Positions 1 through 9,909 of a stretch of DNA of 64,000 nucleotides are shown here, one piece after another. The translations under genes and the position numbers were made by a program. Position 1 is the first letter of the stretch. Every line of letters starts with the position of its first letter. The notes below the pieces were generated by a model. It had not been told where the DNA came from. It searched no databases and worked only from the letters and a program-made list of their open reading frames with translations. The stretch comes from Candidatus Mikella endobia (GTDB lineage: Bacteria; Pseudomonadota; Gammaproteobacteria; Enterobacterales; Enterobacteriaceae): the NCBI RefSeq assembly GCF_900048045.1, contig NZ_LN999831.1, forward strand, positions 288,838 through 352,837, written 5' to 3'.

Positions 1-994
1 GCGAGAATCATCAAGTACATACGAGCGAATCTGGCTACCCCAACAGATATCAGATTTAGTTTCTTCAATAGCTTTTTTTTCAGCATTTTTTTTCTGTAGC
101 TGAAATTCATATAGTTTCGCTTTAAGCTGTTTTATTGCTTGATCTTTGTTTTTATGCTGAGATCTATCGTTTTGGCACTGAGTAACAATATTAGTTGGTA
201 AATGGGTAATTCTTACTGCAGACTCGGTTCTATTAACGTGCTGACCACCAGCCCCGGAGGCACGATAAACATCAATGCGTAAATCTGCTGGCTTAATCTC
301 TATATGAAGATCATCATCTACTTCTGGATAAATAAAAGCAGAGCTAAAAGATGTATGACGACGCCTACTAGAATCAAACGGACTTTTACGTACTAAACGG
401 TGCACACCAGTTTCAGTACGTAACCAACCGTAAGCATATGGTCCTATTACCTTAATAGTAACTGATTTAATACCAACGACTTCTCCTTCTGATTCTTCTA
501 TAATTTTTGTTTGAAAACCATGTAATTCTGACCATCGTAAATACATTCTAAGCAACATGCTTGCCCAGTCCTGCGCTTCAGTACCACCAGATCCTGCTTG
601 AATATCTACATAGCAATCGGCACTATCGTACTTTCCAGAAAACATCCTGCGTAATTCTAACTGTTTTAATTTATCTTCTAAAAGATTCAGTTCTTTTTGG
701 ATATCTCTAAATATTTCTTTTTCTTCTTCTGACGCTATTTGAAATATTTCTGTGATATTTTCTAAATCATGAATAAACTGATCAATAGTTTTAACAATAT
801 TATCTATAGATGAACGTTCTCTGCCCAGTAATTGCGCTATTTGGGGATTATTCCATATTTCTGGTTGTTCTAACTGGAATTTTAATTCTGCAAGACGTTC
901 TTTTTTCAGATCATAATTAAAGATACCCCCTTAGAATTTCTATTCTTTCTGATAGATTTTGAATACGGTTTTTTACTAAATTCATTTCAAACAT
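1..994 (-). CDS. prfB: Peptide chain release factor 2 (RF2), C-terminus cut off by window edge
   Basis: RF2 recognises UGA and UAA stop codons in the ribosomal A site and triggers peptide release. Read on the minus strand from ATG at 994, 25 codons reach an in-frame TAA (919-917); a +1 shift there continues into the main RF2 reading frame. Visible family marks are the SPF stop-codon recognition tripeptide (in RKSPFDS) and the catalytic GGQ (in GAGGQHVNR). The frame runs off position 1 within the conserved [11 protein letters not shown] segment, so perhaps only the last 25-30 residues are missing. In E. coli lysS follows prfB; that side lies outside the window. The oddity is the shift codon, described separately. 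Confidence 0.95.
916..931 (-). promoter_or_regulatory. prfB: prfB programmed +1 frameshift site with UAA
   Basis: On the minus strand AGGGGG (931-926) is followed by TAT, CTT, TAA, T. This is the usual RF2 autoregulatory layout: an internal Shine-Dalgarno three bases before the CUU slippery codon, then a stop. In the standard site the stop is UGA followed by C; here it is UAA followed by U, and the first codon after the shift is AAU (Asn) instead of GAC (Asp). The downstream frame is open and clearly RF2, so shifting is required to make the protein. Confidence 0.85.
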
Positions 995-1171
995 AAACTA
1001 ATGTTTTCCTTAACAAAATATATATCATAACTATAAATAGAATCTATAAGTCTCGCAAATATATATGATAATCTTATAAAATATCGATCGACTACTAGCC
1101 GGCAGAAATTTAATAAAGATATTTATGTATCGTAATTTTCTAGATTCTACAAAATAATAATTAGAGTAATA

Positions 1172-1197
1172 AAGACCTAAAATTAATTTTAGGTCTT
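1172..1197. terminator. Perfect 26-bp palindrome, probable remnant terminator
   Basis: A 26-base perfect palindrome centred on AAATTAATTT, with arms reading AAGACCT and AGGTCTT. It lies between the prfB start and the 3' end of the degQ relic, so it would fit as the terminator of the former minus-strand degQ transcript. Only short T runs follow on either strand, so termination is inferred from position and symmetry. Confidence 0.4.
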
Positions 1198-1355
1198 CTT
1201 AATAAGAAGAATGAGATTCTATAAGTTCAATTTAACAGATGCTGATAATATTGTAGTTTTTTGAGGAAAATACGTTCTTGTAATCATAGAAAAATATTAG
1301 TTTCTCCCCTAACGATATTAAGCGCTATTACTGCCTATTTTTATCTCAAAATTTA

Positions 1356-1661
1356 CGTAATGGAGAGATAATTTTGTATTTTTTCATGATGCCAACTCTT
1401 ATATCACCTTTTTGCCAACAAATTAAGGCTACAGATTTTACTTGAATACCTTTTGTGCTGTCTTTTAATTTACTGTTACGAAAAATAGAGGCACCTTGTA
1501 GTTCTGAGAATATATTCTTTATTCATAGTAGCAAAGATACTTTCATCCCGAATTACTAATACAGTTTGCAATTTACTATGGCGTAGCAAACCTATTTTTA
1601 TAGTTTTTCCAGTAGTGGTTGTACCAACTTTTACTCTTAGTTCAGCAAAACTATTAAAACT
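1356..1661 (-). pseudogene. degQ: Remnant of periplasmic serine protease DegQ (PDZ region)
   Basis: Minus-strand translation gives FAELRVKVGTTTTGKTIKIG and then LLRHSKLQTVLVI, matching the end of the first PDZ domain of DegQ (E. coli FAELRSRI...GLLRNGK). After a frameshift the match resumes with LQGASIFRNSKLKDSTKGIQ, matching LEGATLSDGQLKDGGKGIK at the start of PDZ2, and soon ends at TGA (1358-1356). The protease domain is not recognisable. Position agrees with E. coli, where degQ lies divergent from rplM-rpsI. The identity is strong for a relic; there is no function. Confidence 0.8.
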
Positions 1662-2732
1662 ATTTTATCAATAGTTGGACTCGAAAAAGTATTATACTAA
1701 TATTTTGCTCTGCATGTTAAAATAGGTAATGAAAAAAATTCAATATATTTATTGTAATTTTGTTTAATTTTAATTTATTTTTTACTACTTATGTAGTTAA
1801 GTTCATATTGATGGCATTAATAATAATTGATAACTTTAAGAAATATTATATATTTTCTTTTAAATTATAAAATCTATCTCGTATTCATTATTTTCTACAT
1901 TAATTGTGTAAAATTTTCGTCTTACTTTAAGTATTACTATTAACTATAGTAGAGAAATTTTTTCTAGAATAAGAATAATTTCTCTAATCTAAGAGAGATA
2001 TTAAGCTCAGCTACATCAATATTAAATTAATAATGCTGCTTTTACTTTATCAGAAAAAATAATTACTAAAGATACTTCGCTGGTTAGTTGAATATTTTTA
2101 TTTTGAACTAACGAAAATATTTATACTAAATAGTATTTTTCTAAAGTAGGTAGTATTCAAAAATTTTTATAAAGTATAATTTAACTATCTTAATAGTTCA
2201 ATTATAATCAAGTGAATTTATTCATAATTAATTATTTAAAAAACTATTTTTAGCGTATCAGTTAGCTATTATTAGCTTCTAATTGAATTTAGTATCTTAC
2301 TATAAGTAACTTAGTTATCTAAAATAAGATGAGCCATTCTATTAGAATATTTTTTTATAATAGAAAGATGATATTTTTATCAAGATATCATCTTCAAGTA
2401 ACATAAATATTGTATTAGTATGAGAGGATAGATTCAAATTTAAAGTAGTATTAATACTGTCTATTTCATTTAGAAGAGCAACAAAATTTAAATGAAAAAT
2501 ATTGAGAAAATATAAAATTACTATATTAACTACAGTAAAGTAAAACTTAATCTAGTTTTAGAATTGAAGTATTTATAATAAATCATTTATATATTTAAAA
2601 ATAAAAATTAGTTATAATACTTGCTATTTTAGCAAGAATAATTTTTTAATTACCAATTAGTGTAACTAGAATAAATTTAAATCTTTAGATGTTTATTAAT
2701 TAACGTGTAATTTAATATTTAGGTAATAGTTT
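1662..2732. other. Long non-coding stretch, no gene recognised
   Basis: Very A+T-rich with stops in all frames. It probably contains the eroded 5' part of degQ and the former zapG/zapE neighbours of the E. coli order, but I could not read any of them. A weak hairpin (AGATGATAT / ATATCATCT) sits at 2366-2393. The rplM promoter should lie near the right end. Confidence 0.5.
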
Positions 2733-3161
2733 ATGAAAACTTTTATAGCAAAACCAAAAATGATTAAACATGACTGGTATATTCTTGATGCTAAAGAAAA
2801 AATTCTTGGTCGTATAGCTACCGAAATAGCTTTTAGGTTACGTGGGAAGCATAAAGCAGAATATACGCCACATATAGATATTGGTGATTATATTATTGTA
2901 TTGAATTCGGAACAAGTAGTAGTCAGCGGTAACAAGTATAATAATAAGATTTACTATCATTATACTGGCCATGTAGGTGGTATTAAACAAGCTACTTTTA
3001 AAGAGATGATGAATCGTCATTCTGAGCAAGTTATTGAAATTGCTGTTAAAGGTATGCTACCAAAAGGACCGTTAGGTCGTCTTATGTTTCGTAAATTAAA
3101 AGTTTATAAAGGTACTGAACACCATCATTCAGCACAACAACCTAAATTTCTAAATATTTAA
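2733..3161 (+). CDS. rplM: 50S ribosomal protein L13
   Basis: Early-assembly protein of the large ribosomal subunit that binds 23S rRNA. The 142 residues equal the E. coli length and align end to end (MKTF.AKP at the start, [40 protein letters not shown] and the C-terminal AQQP). It is the first gene of an rplM-rpsI pair separated by 15 bases, the conserved arrangement. A long non-coding region lies upstream, so its own promoter is expected. Nothing unusual is seen in the protein. Confidence 0.98.
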   Translation: MKTFIAKPKMIKHDWYILDAKEKILGRIATEIAFRLRGKHKAEYTPHIDIGDYIIVLNSEQVVVSGNKYNNKIYYHYTGHVGGIKQATFKEMMNRHSEQVIEIAVKGMLPKGPLGRLMFRKLKVYKGTEHHHSAQQPKFLNI

Positions 3162-3176
3162 TTGGAATTATCAATA

Positions 3177-3569
3177 ATGGTTATTAATCAATATTATGGT
3201 ACTGGTCGTCGTAAAAGTTCTTCTGCTCGTGTTTTTATTAAGGATGGTAATGGCAATATTATTATTAATCAACGTAATTTAGATCAGTACTTTGGTCTCG
3301 AAACTACCAGAATTATGGTTTGTAAACCCCTAGAATTAGTAGACATTAGAGGTAAAATAGATCTGTATATTACTGTTAAAGGCGGGGGGATATCTGGTCA
3401 AGCAGGAGCTATTCGTCATGGTATTACTCGGGCATTGATAGAATATGACGAAACTTTACGTACCATTTTGCGTAAAGCTGGTTTTGTTACTCGTGACTCA
3501 CGTCAAGTGGAACGTAAGAAATTTGGTCTGCATAAATCACGCAGACGTCCACAATTTTCAAAACGTTAA
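3177..3569 (+). CDS. rpsI: 30S ribosomal protein S9
   Basis: Small-subunit head protein whose C-terminal tail reaches the P-site tRNA. The 130 residues match E. coli S9 throughout ([51 protein letters not shown], and the basic tail ending RRRPQFSKR). A TTG immediately after the rplM stop would add five residues, but the ATG at 3177 gives exactly the family N-terminus (MVINQYYG against MAENQYYG), so that start is used. It is cotranscribed with rplM. In E. coli sspA-sspB follow; they are absent here. Confidence 0.97.
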   Translation: MVINQYYGTGRRKSSSARVFIKDGNGNIIINQRNLDQYFGLETTRIMVCKPLELVDIRGKIDLYITVKGGGISGQAGAIRHGITRALIEYDETLRTILRKAGFVTRDSRQVERKKFGLHKSRRRPQFSKR

Positions 3570-3949
3570 ATTTCTATTCTAGAAAATTTAATTTAGGGAT
3601 AATGAGAGAAATAAGTAATTTCCTGTTTATAAGGAAGACAGGTACAGTATCAATAATCCTTTAGTAATTTTGCTGTAAATAATTGATTTTTAACAGAATC
3701 ATAAGAATACAGAATCTTCTGAAGAAAAACTGTCTCTCCCATTATATGCTACTGGTTATAATTGAGGTAATACCTAACTAGTCAGTAAATTTACTGAAAT
3801 AATATATATTAATAGTGATAGGGAAAATATTAATTGCATATACTAAAATTATATTTTTCTATATTTAAAATTGTTTATTAGAGAAAAAATTCTTCAAATA
3901 TTTTTGTATTTATTAAAATTTTATAAAAATAAATTTTTTTTAAATAAAA
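3570..3949. other. Non-coding region between rpsI and rsmI
   Basis: About 380 bases with no convincing open frame. SspA/SspB, expected from E. coli order, could not be recognised. The last 100 bases before rsmI are almost pure A/T. Confidence 0.5.
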
Positions 3950-4825
3950 ATGAATCAATACCAGAAAATAAATATCTCTACATCAACGCTATATATAGTA
4001 CCTACTCCAATTGGTAATTGGGGAGATATAACTTATCGATCTTTGTCTGTACTGCAAGGTGTTGATCTTATTGCAGCTGAAAATCCCTATCATACTGGTC
4101 TATTATTACAACATTTTGCTATAAATGCTAAATTATTTACATTTCATAATTATAATGAACAACAACAAACCCCCATTTTATTAGAGCATCTAAAAAATGG
4201 AAAAAGTATAGCGTTAGTTTCAGATGCTGGTACTCCACTTATTAATGATTCTGGATATCATCTTGTGCGTCTTTGCCATGAGTATCGTATCCGCATAGTG
4301 CCATTACCAGGTGCTTGTGCAGCTATTACTGCGATATCAGCTTCTGGACTACCATCTAATCGTTTTTGTTATGAAGGTTTTATTCCTACAAAACGTAAAG
4401 CACGCCTTGATTTTTTACAATCGCTAGCTCAAGAATCACGTACAATGATTTTTTATGAATCTACACATAGACTACTAGAAAGTTTGATAGATATGGTTAT
4501 AGCTTGGGGTCCTTTGCGCTATATTGTTCTCGCAAGAGAATTAACTAAAAAATGGGAAACAATTTATGGATCACCTGTTAGTAAACTTATAAGTTGGATA
4601 AATGAGGACCCAATGCGCTGTCGAGGAGAAATATCTATTATAGTCAAAGGTTATCAAGAACAAGAAAATGTGTTATCTACAAAATATTTACGTACATTAT
4701 GGATGTTACTGGAAGAATTACCTCTAACAAAAGCAGTATCGATGGTAGCTAAAATACACGGTGTAAAAAAAAATATAATGTATCGTTATGCTCTTGATTG
4801 GAAAAAAAAACGTAAAGTTTTTTAA
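3950..4825 (+). CDS. rsmI: 16S rRNA (cytidine-1402 2'-O)-methyltransferase
   Basis: RsmI methylates the ribose of C1402 in the decoding centre of 16S rRNA, using SAM. The 291 residues compare with about 286 in E. coli. Seen: [10 protein letters not shown] at residues 14-23, [54 protein letters not shown] and [12 protein letters not shown], in family order, plus the C-terminal basic region. Odd: the segment that reads AEDTRHT in E. coli reads AENPYHT here, so N45-P46-Y47 replace the strongly conserved Asp-Thr-Arg. The rest of the frame is intact and well conserved, so the gene is probably expressed, but catalysis is uncertain. Confidence 0.93.
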   Translation: MNQYQKINISTSTLYIVPTPIGNWGDITYRSLSVLQGVDLIAAENPYHTGLLLQHFAINAKLFTFHNYNEQQQTPILLEHLKNGKSIALVSDAGTPLINDSGYHLVRLCHEYRIRIVPLPGACAAITAISASGLPSNRFCYEGFIPTKRKARLDFLQSLAQESRTMIFYESTHRLLESLIDMVIAWGPLRYIVLARELTKKWETIYGSPVSKLISWINEDPMRCRGEISIIVKGYQEQENVLSTKYLRTLWMLLEELPLTKAVSMVAKIHGVKKNIMYRYALDWKKKRKVF

Positions 4826-4855
4826 TAACTTAAATTATAAAATATTACAATATAG

Positions 4856-4883
4856 ATGACAATAATATTAAAATACTTATAAT
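4856..4883 (+). promoter_or_regulatory. Probable sigma70 promoter of rnpB
   Basis: ATGACA at 4856-4861, a 16-base spacer, then a perfect TATAAT at 4878-4883. It stands 8 bases before the G at 4892, the inferred first base of RNase P RNA. Spacing and sequence fit a strong vegetative promoter. Confidence 0.6.
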
Positions 4884-4891
4884 AATTTTTA

Positions 4892-5256
4892 GAGTTGACC
4901 AGACAGTCGCTGCTTTGCTTGAAACTATTAGTCAAGAGTAAGTAGAGGAAAGTCCGGGCTCCATTGGGTATGGGTGCCAGGTAACGCCTGGGAGGTGTAA
5001 ATCTGCGACAAGTGCAACAGAAAATAAACTACCGATGGTCCCAAATGGATCAGGTAAAGTTGAAAAGGTGTGGTAAGAGCGCACCGCGCGACTGGTAACA
5101 GTTTGCGGCAAGGTAAACTCCACCCGGAGCAAAGCCAAATAGGGGTTCATATGGTATGGCCCGTACTTGAACCCGGGTAGGCTGCTTGAGTTATCGTGTG
5201 AGCGATAACCTAGATGAATGACTGTCCACGACAGAACCCGGCTTAAAGGTCAACTC
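4892..5256 (+). ncRNA. rnpB: RNase P catalytic RNA (M1 RNA)
   Basis: The ribozyme that cuts the 5' leader from pre-tRNAs. The sequence aligns with E. coli M1 RNA over its whole length. Seen are GACCAGACAGTCGC at the 5' side, GAGGAAAGTCCGGGCTCC, GGTGCCAGGTAACGCCTGG, AGTGCAACAGA, GGTAAACTCCACCCGGAGCA, CAAATAGGGGTTCAT, and the 3' CCACGACAGAACCCGGCTTA. The ends GAGTTGACC and GGTCAACTC pair as helix P1, which fixes the borders. It is about 365 bases against 377 in E. coli; the P3-region stem after the 5' core is A/U-rich and shortened. A T-rich run follows directly. An open frame on the opposite strand here is a shadow. Confidence 0.97.
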
Positions 5257-5428
5257 TATTATTTTATTTTTAGTATCTTGTTGTATGTAGTAGCATAACT
5301 ACTACAGTAATTACTGTTTAACTAACTAGTTTGAATCCATATTTGAAAAAAGTTATTAGAAGTATTCATTTTCCAATGAGAATTTTATCTAATTTTGAAA
5401 TAGTAGATAATAATTAAGAAGGGATCAT

Positions 5429-6862
5429 ATGATGTCTCTAATAGATAAATATACATTTTTGATCCACGATTATGAAACCTTCGGTAAACATCCTACTTTT
5501 GATAGACCAGCACAATTTGCAAGTATTCGTACTGACAGCAATTTTAAAATAATAGAAGATCCCAATATCTTTTTTTGCCGTCCTACTAATGATTATTTAC
5601 CGGATCCTGAAGCAGTACTCATTACTGGAATTACACCTCAACAAGCATTACGTAATGGTGTTAATGAAGCCGAGTTTGCTAGACATATTAATAAATTATT
5701 TTGTGTTCCTGATACTTGTATCTTAGGATATAATAATATTAACTTTGATGATGAAATTAGTCGTAACTTATTTTATCGTAATTTTTACGATCCTTACAGT
5801 TGGAGTTGGCAGCAGGGTAATTCTAGATGGGATTTATTAAATGTTGTACGTGCTTGTTATGCTTTACGGCCAAATGGTATTGAATGGCCATTCAATAATG
5901 AAGGTAAACCTAGTTTTCGTTTGGAACATCTAACTAGTGCTAATAATATTGAACATATTAATGCTCATAACGCTATGGATGATGTTTATGCTACACTAGC
6001 TCTAGCTAAATTAATACGTCAAGCACAGCCAAAATTATTTTACTATTTATACCACCATCGACGTAAGCAACAGTTGAAAAAACTTGTCAATGTTACAACA
6101 ATGAAACCTCTAGTTTATGTGTCAAGTTGTTTGGGAGCTTCTCGGGGTAATACTACTTGGATAGCACCTATAGCATGGAATCCATATAATTCTAATGAAC
6201 TTCTTGTGTGTGATCTAAGCGGAGATATACGAATTTTAGATAATTTAAAAACCCATACACTAGATGCTGATTTCTATTCTAAAAATAGTACTGTAAAAAA
6301 TAATACCACCACGGTGCCATTAAAGCTAGTACATCTCAATAAGTGTCCGGTTTTAGTACCAGCTAATACACTTCGTTCTATAGATGCCGATAGATTAGGT
6401 ATCCATAGACAGCAGTGTCTAGATAATTTAACTTGGTTGCGCTTGCAGCCAAAAATTAGAAAAAAGGCATTAGCACTATTTTCCGAACATGAAAATTTTA
6501 TGTCGTCTGATGACGTAGATACGCAGTTATATAACGGATTTTTTAATGATACAGATCGTGCATCAATGGATATCATCCTTGCCACTGCACCCCAAAATTT
6601 ACCAGCACTTAATATTGATTTTATCGATCCTCGTATAAAATCATTACTTTTTCGTTATCGGGCACGTAATTTTTCTTATACGTTAGATTACGATGAACAA
6701 ATTTTTTGGTTAGAACACCGCAAAAAAATATTTACACAACCACGTTTAATAACGTACATACATAAATTAGAGATGTTGTATTTAGAAAATAAAGATGATA
6801 TGCAAAAAGCAAGGCTACTACGTGCACTTTTTATATATTTACATAAAAATAGCTATTATTAA
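5429..6862 (+). CDS. sbcB: Exodeoxyribonuclease I
   Basis: ExoI digests single-stranded DNA 3' to 5' and takes part in recombination and mismatch repair, where it removes the nicked strand. The 477 residues match the 475-residue E. coli protein from end to end. The DEDD exonuclease motif I is HDYETFG (D14, E16), followed by LGYNNINFDDE, WDLLNVVRACYALRP, and the HNAMDDVYAT block carrying the last His/Asp. The C-terminal SH3-like and helical domains are also recognisable (LVHLNKCPVL, LYNGFFNDTDR, RARNF). An AAGGGA ribosome site lies just before ATG 5429. Its partner MutH and the full RecBCD complex are also in this window, so DNA repair is unusually complete. Confidence 0.96.
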   Translation: MMSLIDKYTFLIHDYETFGKHPTFDRPAQFASIRTDSNFKIIEDPNIFFCRPTNDYLPDPEAVLITGITPQQALRNGVNEAEFARHINKLFCVPDTCILGYNNINFDDEISRNLFYRNFYDPYSWSWQQGNSRWDLLNVVRACYALRPNGIEWPFNNEGKPSFRLEHLTSANNIEHINAHNAMDDVYATLALAKLIRQAQPKLFYYLYHHRRKQQLKKLVNVTTMKPLVYVSSCLGASRGNTTWIAPIAWNPYNSNELLVCDLSGDIRILDNLKTHTLDADFYSKNSTVKNNTTTVPLKLVHLNKCPVLVPANTLRSIDADRLGIHRQQCLDNLTWLRLQPKIRKKALALFSEHENFMSSDDVDTQLYNGFFNDTDRASMDIILATAPQNLPALNIDFIDPRIKSLLFRYRARNFSYTLDYDEQIFWLEHRKKIFTQPRLITYIHKLEMLYLENKDDMQKARLLRALFIYLHKNSYY

Positions 6863-6883
6863 TAATAAATAGTATTCAAATAA

Positions 6884-6957
6884 TACGCCCTACTGGATTC
6901 GGACCAGTGACCTACGGCTTAGAAGGCCGTTGCTCTATCCAGCTGAGCTAAGGGCGC
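6884..6957 (-). tRNA. argU: tRNA-Arg(UCU)
   Basis: Reads AGA codons. The minus-strand cloverleaf has acceptor arms GCGCCCT and AGGGCGT, D arm AGCTCAGCTGGATAGAGC, anticodon loop CTTCTAA flanked by ACGGC/GCCGT, and discriminator A. CCA is not encoded. The T arm is ACTGG-TCCGAAT-CCAGT, so position 55 is C instead of the nearly universal U. Otherwise it closely matches E. coli argU. It lies convergent with sbcB, 21 bases after its stop. Confidence 0.95.
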
Positions 6958-7765
6958 ATAACTCTCTACTATAGATAAAATTTTACCTTAAAAATAAATA
7001 TATTGTTATTCCTATTTTTTACTAGGATATATTGTGATTCTATATTGTAAATAAAAGTATACTTTTGCTAAAAATAGAGCAATAAGAATGAGATTAATAA
7101 TTTTATAGCCAAACTTACTTAAGTAAGTAGTATTATAGTTCAGTTTTCTCAAATATCAAGAATGAAATTTAGGTTCAGGAACATCTAAAGATGGGAACGC
7201 GCGTACCTAATATTCATTATTGTTGAATAATTTTGCATTACAAATTTATATGACTACTAATAAGCGTTACATATGTGTAAAAATATAAATATATATGGTT
7301 TCTATTTTACTAAAATTTTTCCAGTTTAATAAACTAAACCACGATAAATTACTAATTTTCATTGGTTGAACACAGATCGAAAATAGATTGTATTTGAGTG
7401 CCGCAATCAATTTTTGATTTAAATTTCATTAGTATACTAAAAGTACGTAATCTAGAGATAGTTTTCATTTCTATAATATTCCTTGGTATATATTCATAAT
7501 ATATACTTATTAATTATTATTTAGCATAAACCATATTTTATAGTCAGTGATAGATTTAAAACCTATGAATATTGAATTTATTAGTTGTCTGTTGTACTCA
7601 CTGTTTAACACGTTCGTTACATATTTAAAATGCTAAGCAATTAGTGATTGAAATCATAAATAAAACCCAATCTATTGCTACTAGCGCAGTTAAATGCGCA
7701 GTAGGTACTGTACCAAATAGGTTATACTAGTTTATTAAAATTCTATGATATTAAAGAATTTATTT
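6958..7765. other. Non-coding region between tRNA-Arg and cysS
   Basis: About 800 bases, A+T-rich, stops in every frame. In E. coli folD lies between argU and cysS. I looked for FolD fragments and found none that I trust, so any folD here has eroded beyond reading. Confidence 0.5.
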
Positions 7766-9175
7766 TTAGCTACGACGCCAAATAGTACCTTTATGGTTAT
7801 CTTCTAAAACAATACCTAATCTATTTAATTTATCTCTTACTTGATCTGCAAGTACCCACTGTTTGCAATTGCGTGCTTTATTACGTTGCTTAATTAATGC
7901 TGCAATTTTCATATTTTCATTTTTAATGTTCTCATGTGTTTTATTTTTTTCCATAGCTGTACTTTGCTGTAAAAAAGTACCTGGATCTTGTTGTAAGAAA
8001 CCTAAAATACCCGCTAAATATCGTAAAGTAGCTGCCATACCTGGTACTGCCTTTGGATTTTGAATTTTTAAGCAATTAATTTCTCTTGCTATATTGAATA
8101 AAACAGCATAGGCTTCTGGGGTATTAAAATCGTCATCCATGGCAGCATTGAATTGATCTATAAAGTTTTTATTCCTAGGAGTAGCCGGTGTTATATCAGT
8201 ACCACGTAAAGCAATATATAGACGTTCTATTGCTGCTCGTGCCTGTTTAATATTTTCTTTGCTGTAATTTAGTTGACTACGATAATGACCAGACATTAAA
8301 AAATAACGTATAGTTTCCGCATCATAAGATTGCAAAATATCACGTACAGTAAAAAAGTTTCCCATTGATTTGGACATTTTATTACCATTAACCATTACCA
8401 TACCGGAATGCATCCATATATTAACGTAAGGACCATTGTGGATACAATTTGACTGTGCAATTTCATTTTCATGATGCGGAAAAATTAAATCAGAACCACC
8501 ACCATGAATATCAAAATGATGACCCAGTTGTTTTCTATTCATAGCTGAACATTCAATATGCCAACCAGGTCTACCATATCCCCATGGAGATGACCAACTA
8601 GGTTCCCCAGATTTCGACATTTTCCACAAAACAAAATCCATGGGATTTTGTTTGGCTTTATTAACTTTTCTTCCAGAAAAAACTTGAAGTTGCTCTATAT
8701 TTTGTTGTGAAAGTAAACTATAATTCTTATAGCTATTTACAATAAACATAATATCTCCATTAGAGGCAATATAGGCATGTTTTTTCTCGATAAGCTGGCT
8801 AATCATCTCAATAATTGCATCTATATAGTGTGTTGCTCGGGGCTCATTATCTGGACGTAAGATATTAAGTCTATCTAAATCTCTATGCATCTCTAAAATC
8901 ATACGTTCTGTAAGTTGTTGAAAATTTTCCCCGTTTTCATTAGCACGTTTTATAATTTTATCTTCAATATCTGTAATATTACGTATATAATTTACATTAA
9001 AACCTCGATAACGTAGATAGCGAGTAACAACGTCAAATGTTACAAAAGTACGCCCATGTCCAATATGGCATAAATCATATACAGTAATTCCACAAACATA
9101 TATACCCACTTTACCAGAAGTTATAGGTTTAAATTTTTCTTTTTGGCGTGTAAGTGTATTAAAAATTTTCAGCAT
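7766..9175 (-). CDS. cysS: Cysteinyl-tRNA synthetase
   Basis: Charges tRNA-Cys in the cytoplasm; class I synthetase active as a monomer. Family landmarks are YVCGITVYD (first zinc ligand Cys), the HIGH motif in CHIGHGR near residue 37, GWHIECSAM and [10 protein letters not shown] (the remaining zinc ligands), KMSKSMGN, and the anticodon-binding tail DFNTPEAY...[15 protein letters not shown]. Two ATG codons are adjacent (9178 and 9175); the second gives the E. coli-like start [13 protein letters not shown] and is chosen. At 469 residues it is slightly longer than the E. coli 461. A tRNA-Cys gene is also in the window. Confidence 0.96.
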   Translation of the reverse strand: MLKIFNTLTRQKEKFKPITSGKVGIYVCGITVYDLCHIGHGRTFVTFDVVTRYLRYRGFNVNYIRNITDIEDKIIKRANENGENFQQLTERMILEMHRDLDRLNILRPDNEPRATHYIDAIIEMISQLIEKKHAYIASNGDIMFIVNSYKNYSLLSQQNIEQLQVFSGRKVNKAKQNPMDFVLWKMSKSGEPSWSSPWGYGRPGWHIECSAMNRKQLGHHFDIHGGGSDLIFPHHENEIAQSNCIHNGPYVNIWMHSGMVMVNGNKMSKSMGNFFTVRDILQSYDAETIRYFLMSGHYRSQLNYSKENIKQARAAIERLYIALRGTDITPATPRNKNFIDQFNAAMDDDFNTPEAYAVLFNIAREINCLKIQNPKAVPGMAATLRYLAGILGFLQQDPGTFLQQSTAMEKNKTHENIKNENMKIAALIKQRNKARNCKQWVLADQVRDKLNRLGIVLEDNHKGTIWRRS

Positions 9176-9178
9176 CAT

Positions 9179-9909
9179 AATTTTTATATTTATTTTTCTA
9201 TCTGAGTCAGACTCAGGTCTTCTAATTATATTGACTTAAAATAATTTATTTAAGTACGCGCTTTCAATAAAGACTATAACTATATATCTATTAATTCAAT
9301 ATCTTACTTTCATATTGATATTATCATTCTAAGAATGTAATTAAATATAACAGTAAAATGCTATTTTTATCAAAATATGTTTAGATAATTATTAATAACA
9401 AATTTACTCCGAGTCTTCAGTAAGATGGACATGTTCTAGAAAGAATCCCACTGAAAGCAATTATAGAAATCTAGAATAATATTAGCGCTTTTTGTTGCCA
9501 ATATTTATTTTGTAAAATAAAAAACTTAAATTACTGTATATTTATTGTAGTTATTACACATTAGTGCTACTAATACTAAAATATTTGTTTATGCTACTTT
9601 TTGAAATATAGATGAGCGATAATGATATGATAAACTGTAGCACTAAATTTTTAGGTGAATAATGATGGAATTATCTACTTTTTTATTAATGGGAATCAGT
9701 ATTTTATATTATAAAAACGCTCTACTGTCTTTTGTAGAAGAGACCACTTAATCTTCTCTTCTTATAACTTGATAGTAACGCTGGTTTTTCATTTTATGCG
9801 TCACCGTTGTAATCAATGCTGATTGTTATCTCTTCCCAGAAGTAAATTTAACATAACTTTCCATTTTAAAGCTGAAATTTATTAATTAATAAATGTTAGA
9901 AACTACATT
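9179..9909. other. Non-coding region between dnaX and cysS
   Basis: About 730 bases without a recognisable gene. ppiB and ybaB/recR, neighbours of cysS and dnaX in E. coli, are not detectable. The only hint of coding is a 29-codon plus-strand frame at 9662-9751 with a preceding GGTGAAT; its translation is hydrophobic (ELSTFLLMGISILYY) but matches nothing I know. A loose hairpin AGAAGAG/CTCTTCT lies near 9735-9765. Confidence 0.45.

Noticed and set aside
917..919. Treating the TAA in prfB as a simple nonsense mutation
   Set aside because: The internal AGGGGG, CUU codon and exact spacing of the RF2 frameshift site are all present, and the +1 frame is intact RF2.
4932..5150. Minus-strand open frame of 72 codons
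   Set aside because: It lies wholly inside RNase P RNA, whose sequence is unmistakable.
6958..7765. Possible folD remnant between tRNA-Arg and cysS
   Set aside because: E. coli order predicts folD, but the best reading (GTVPTAHLTALVA near 7700) is too weak to support it.
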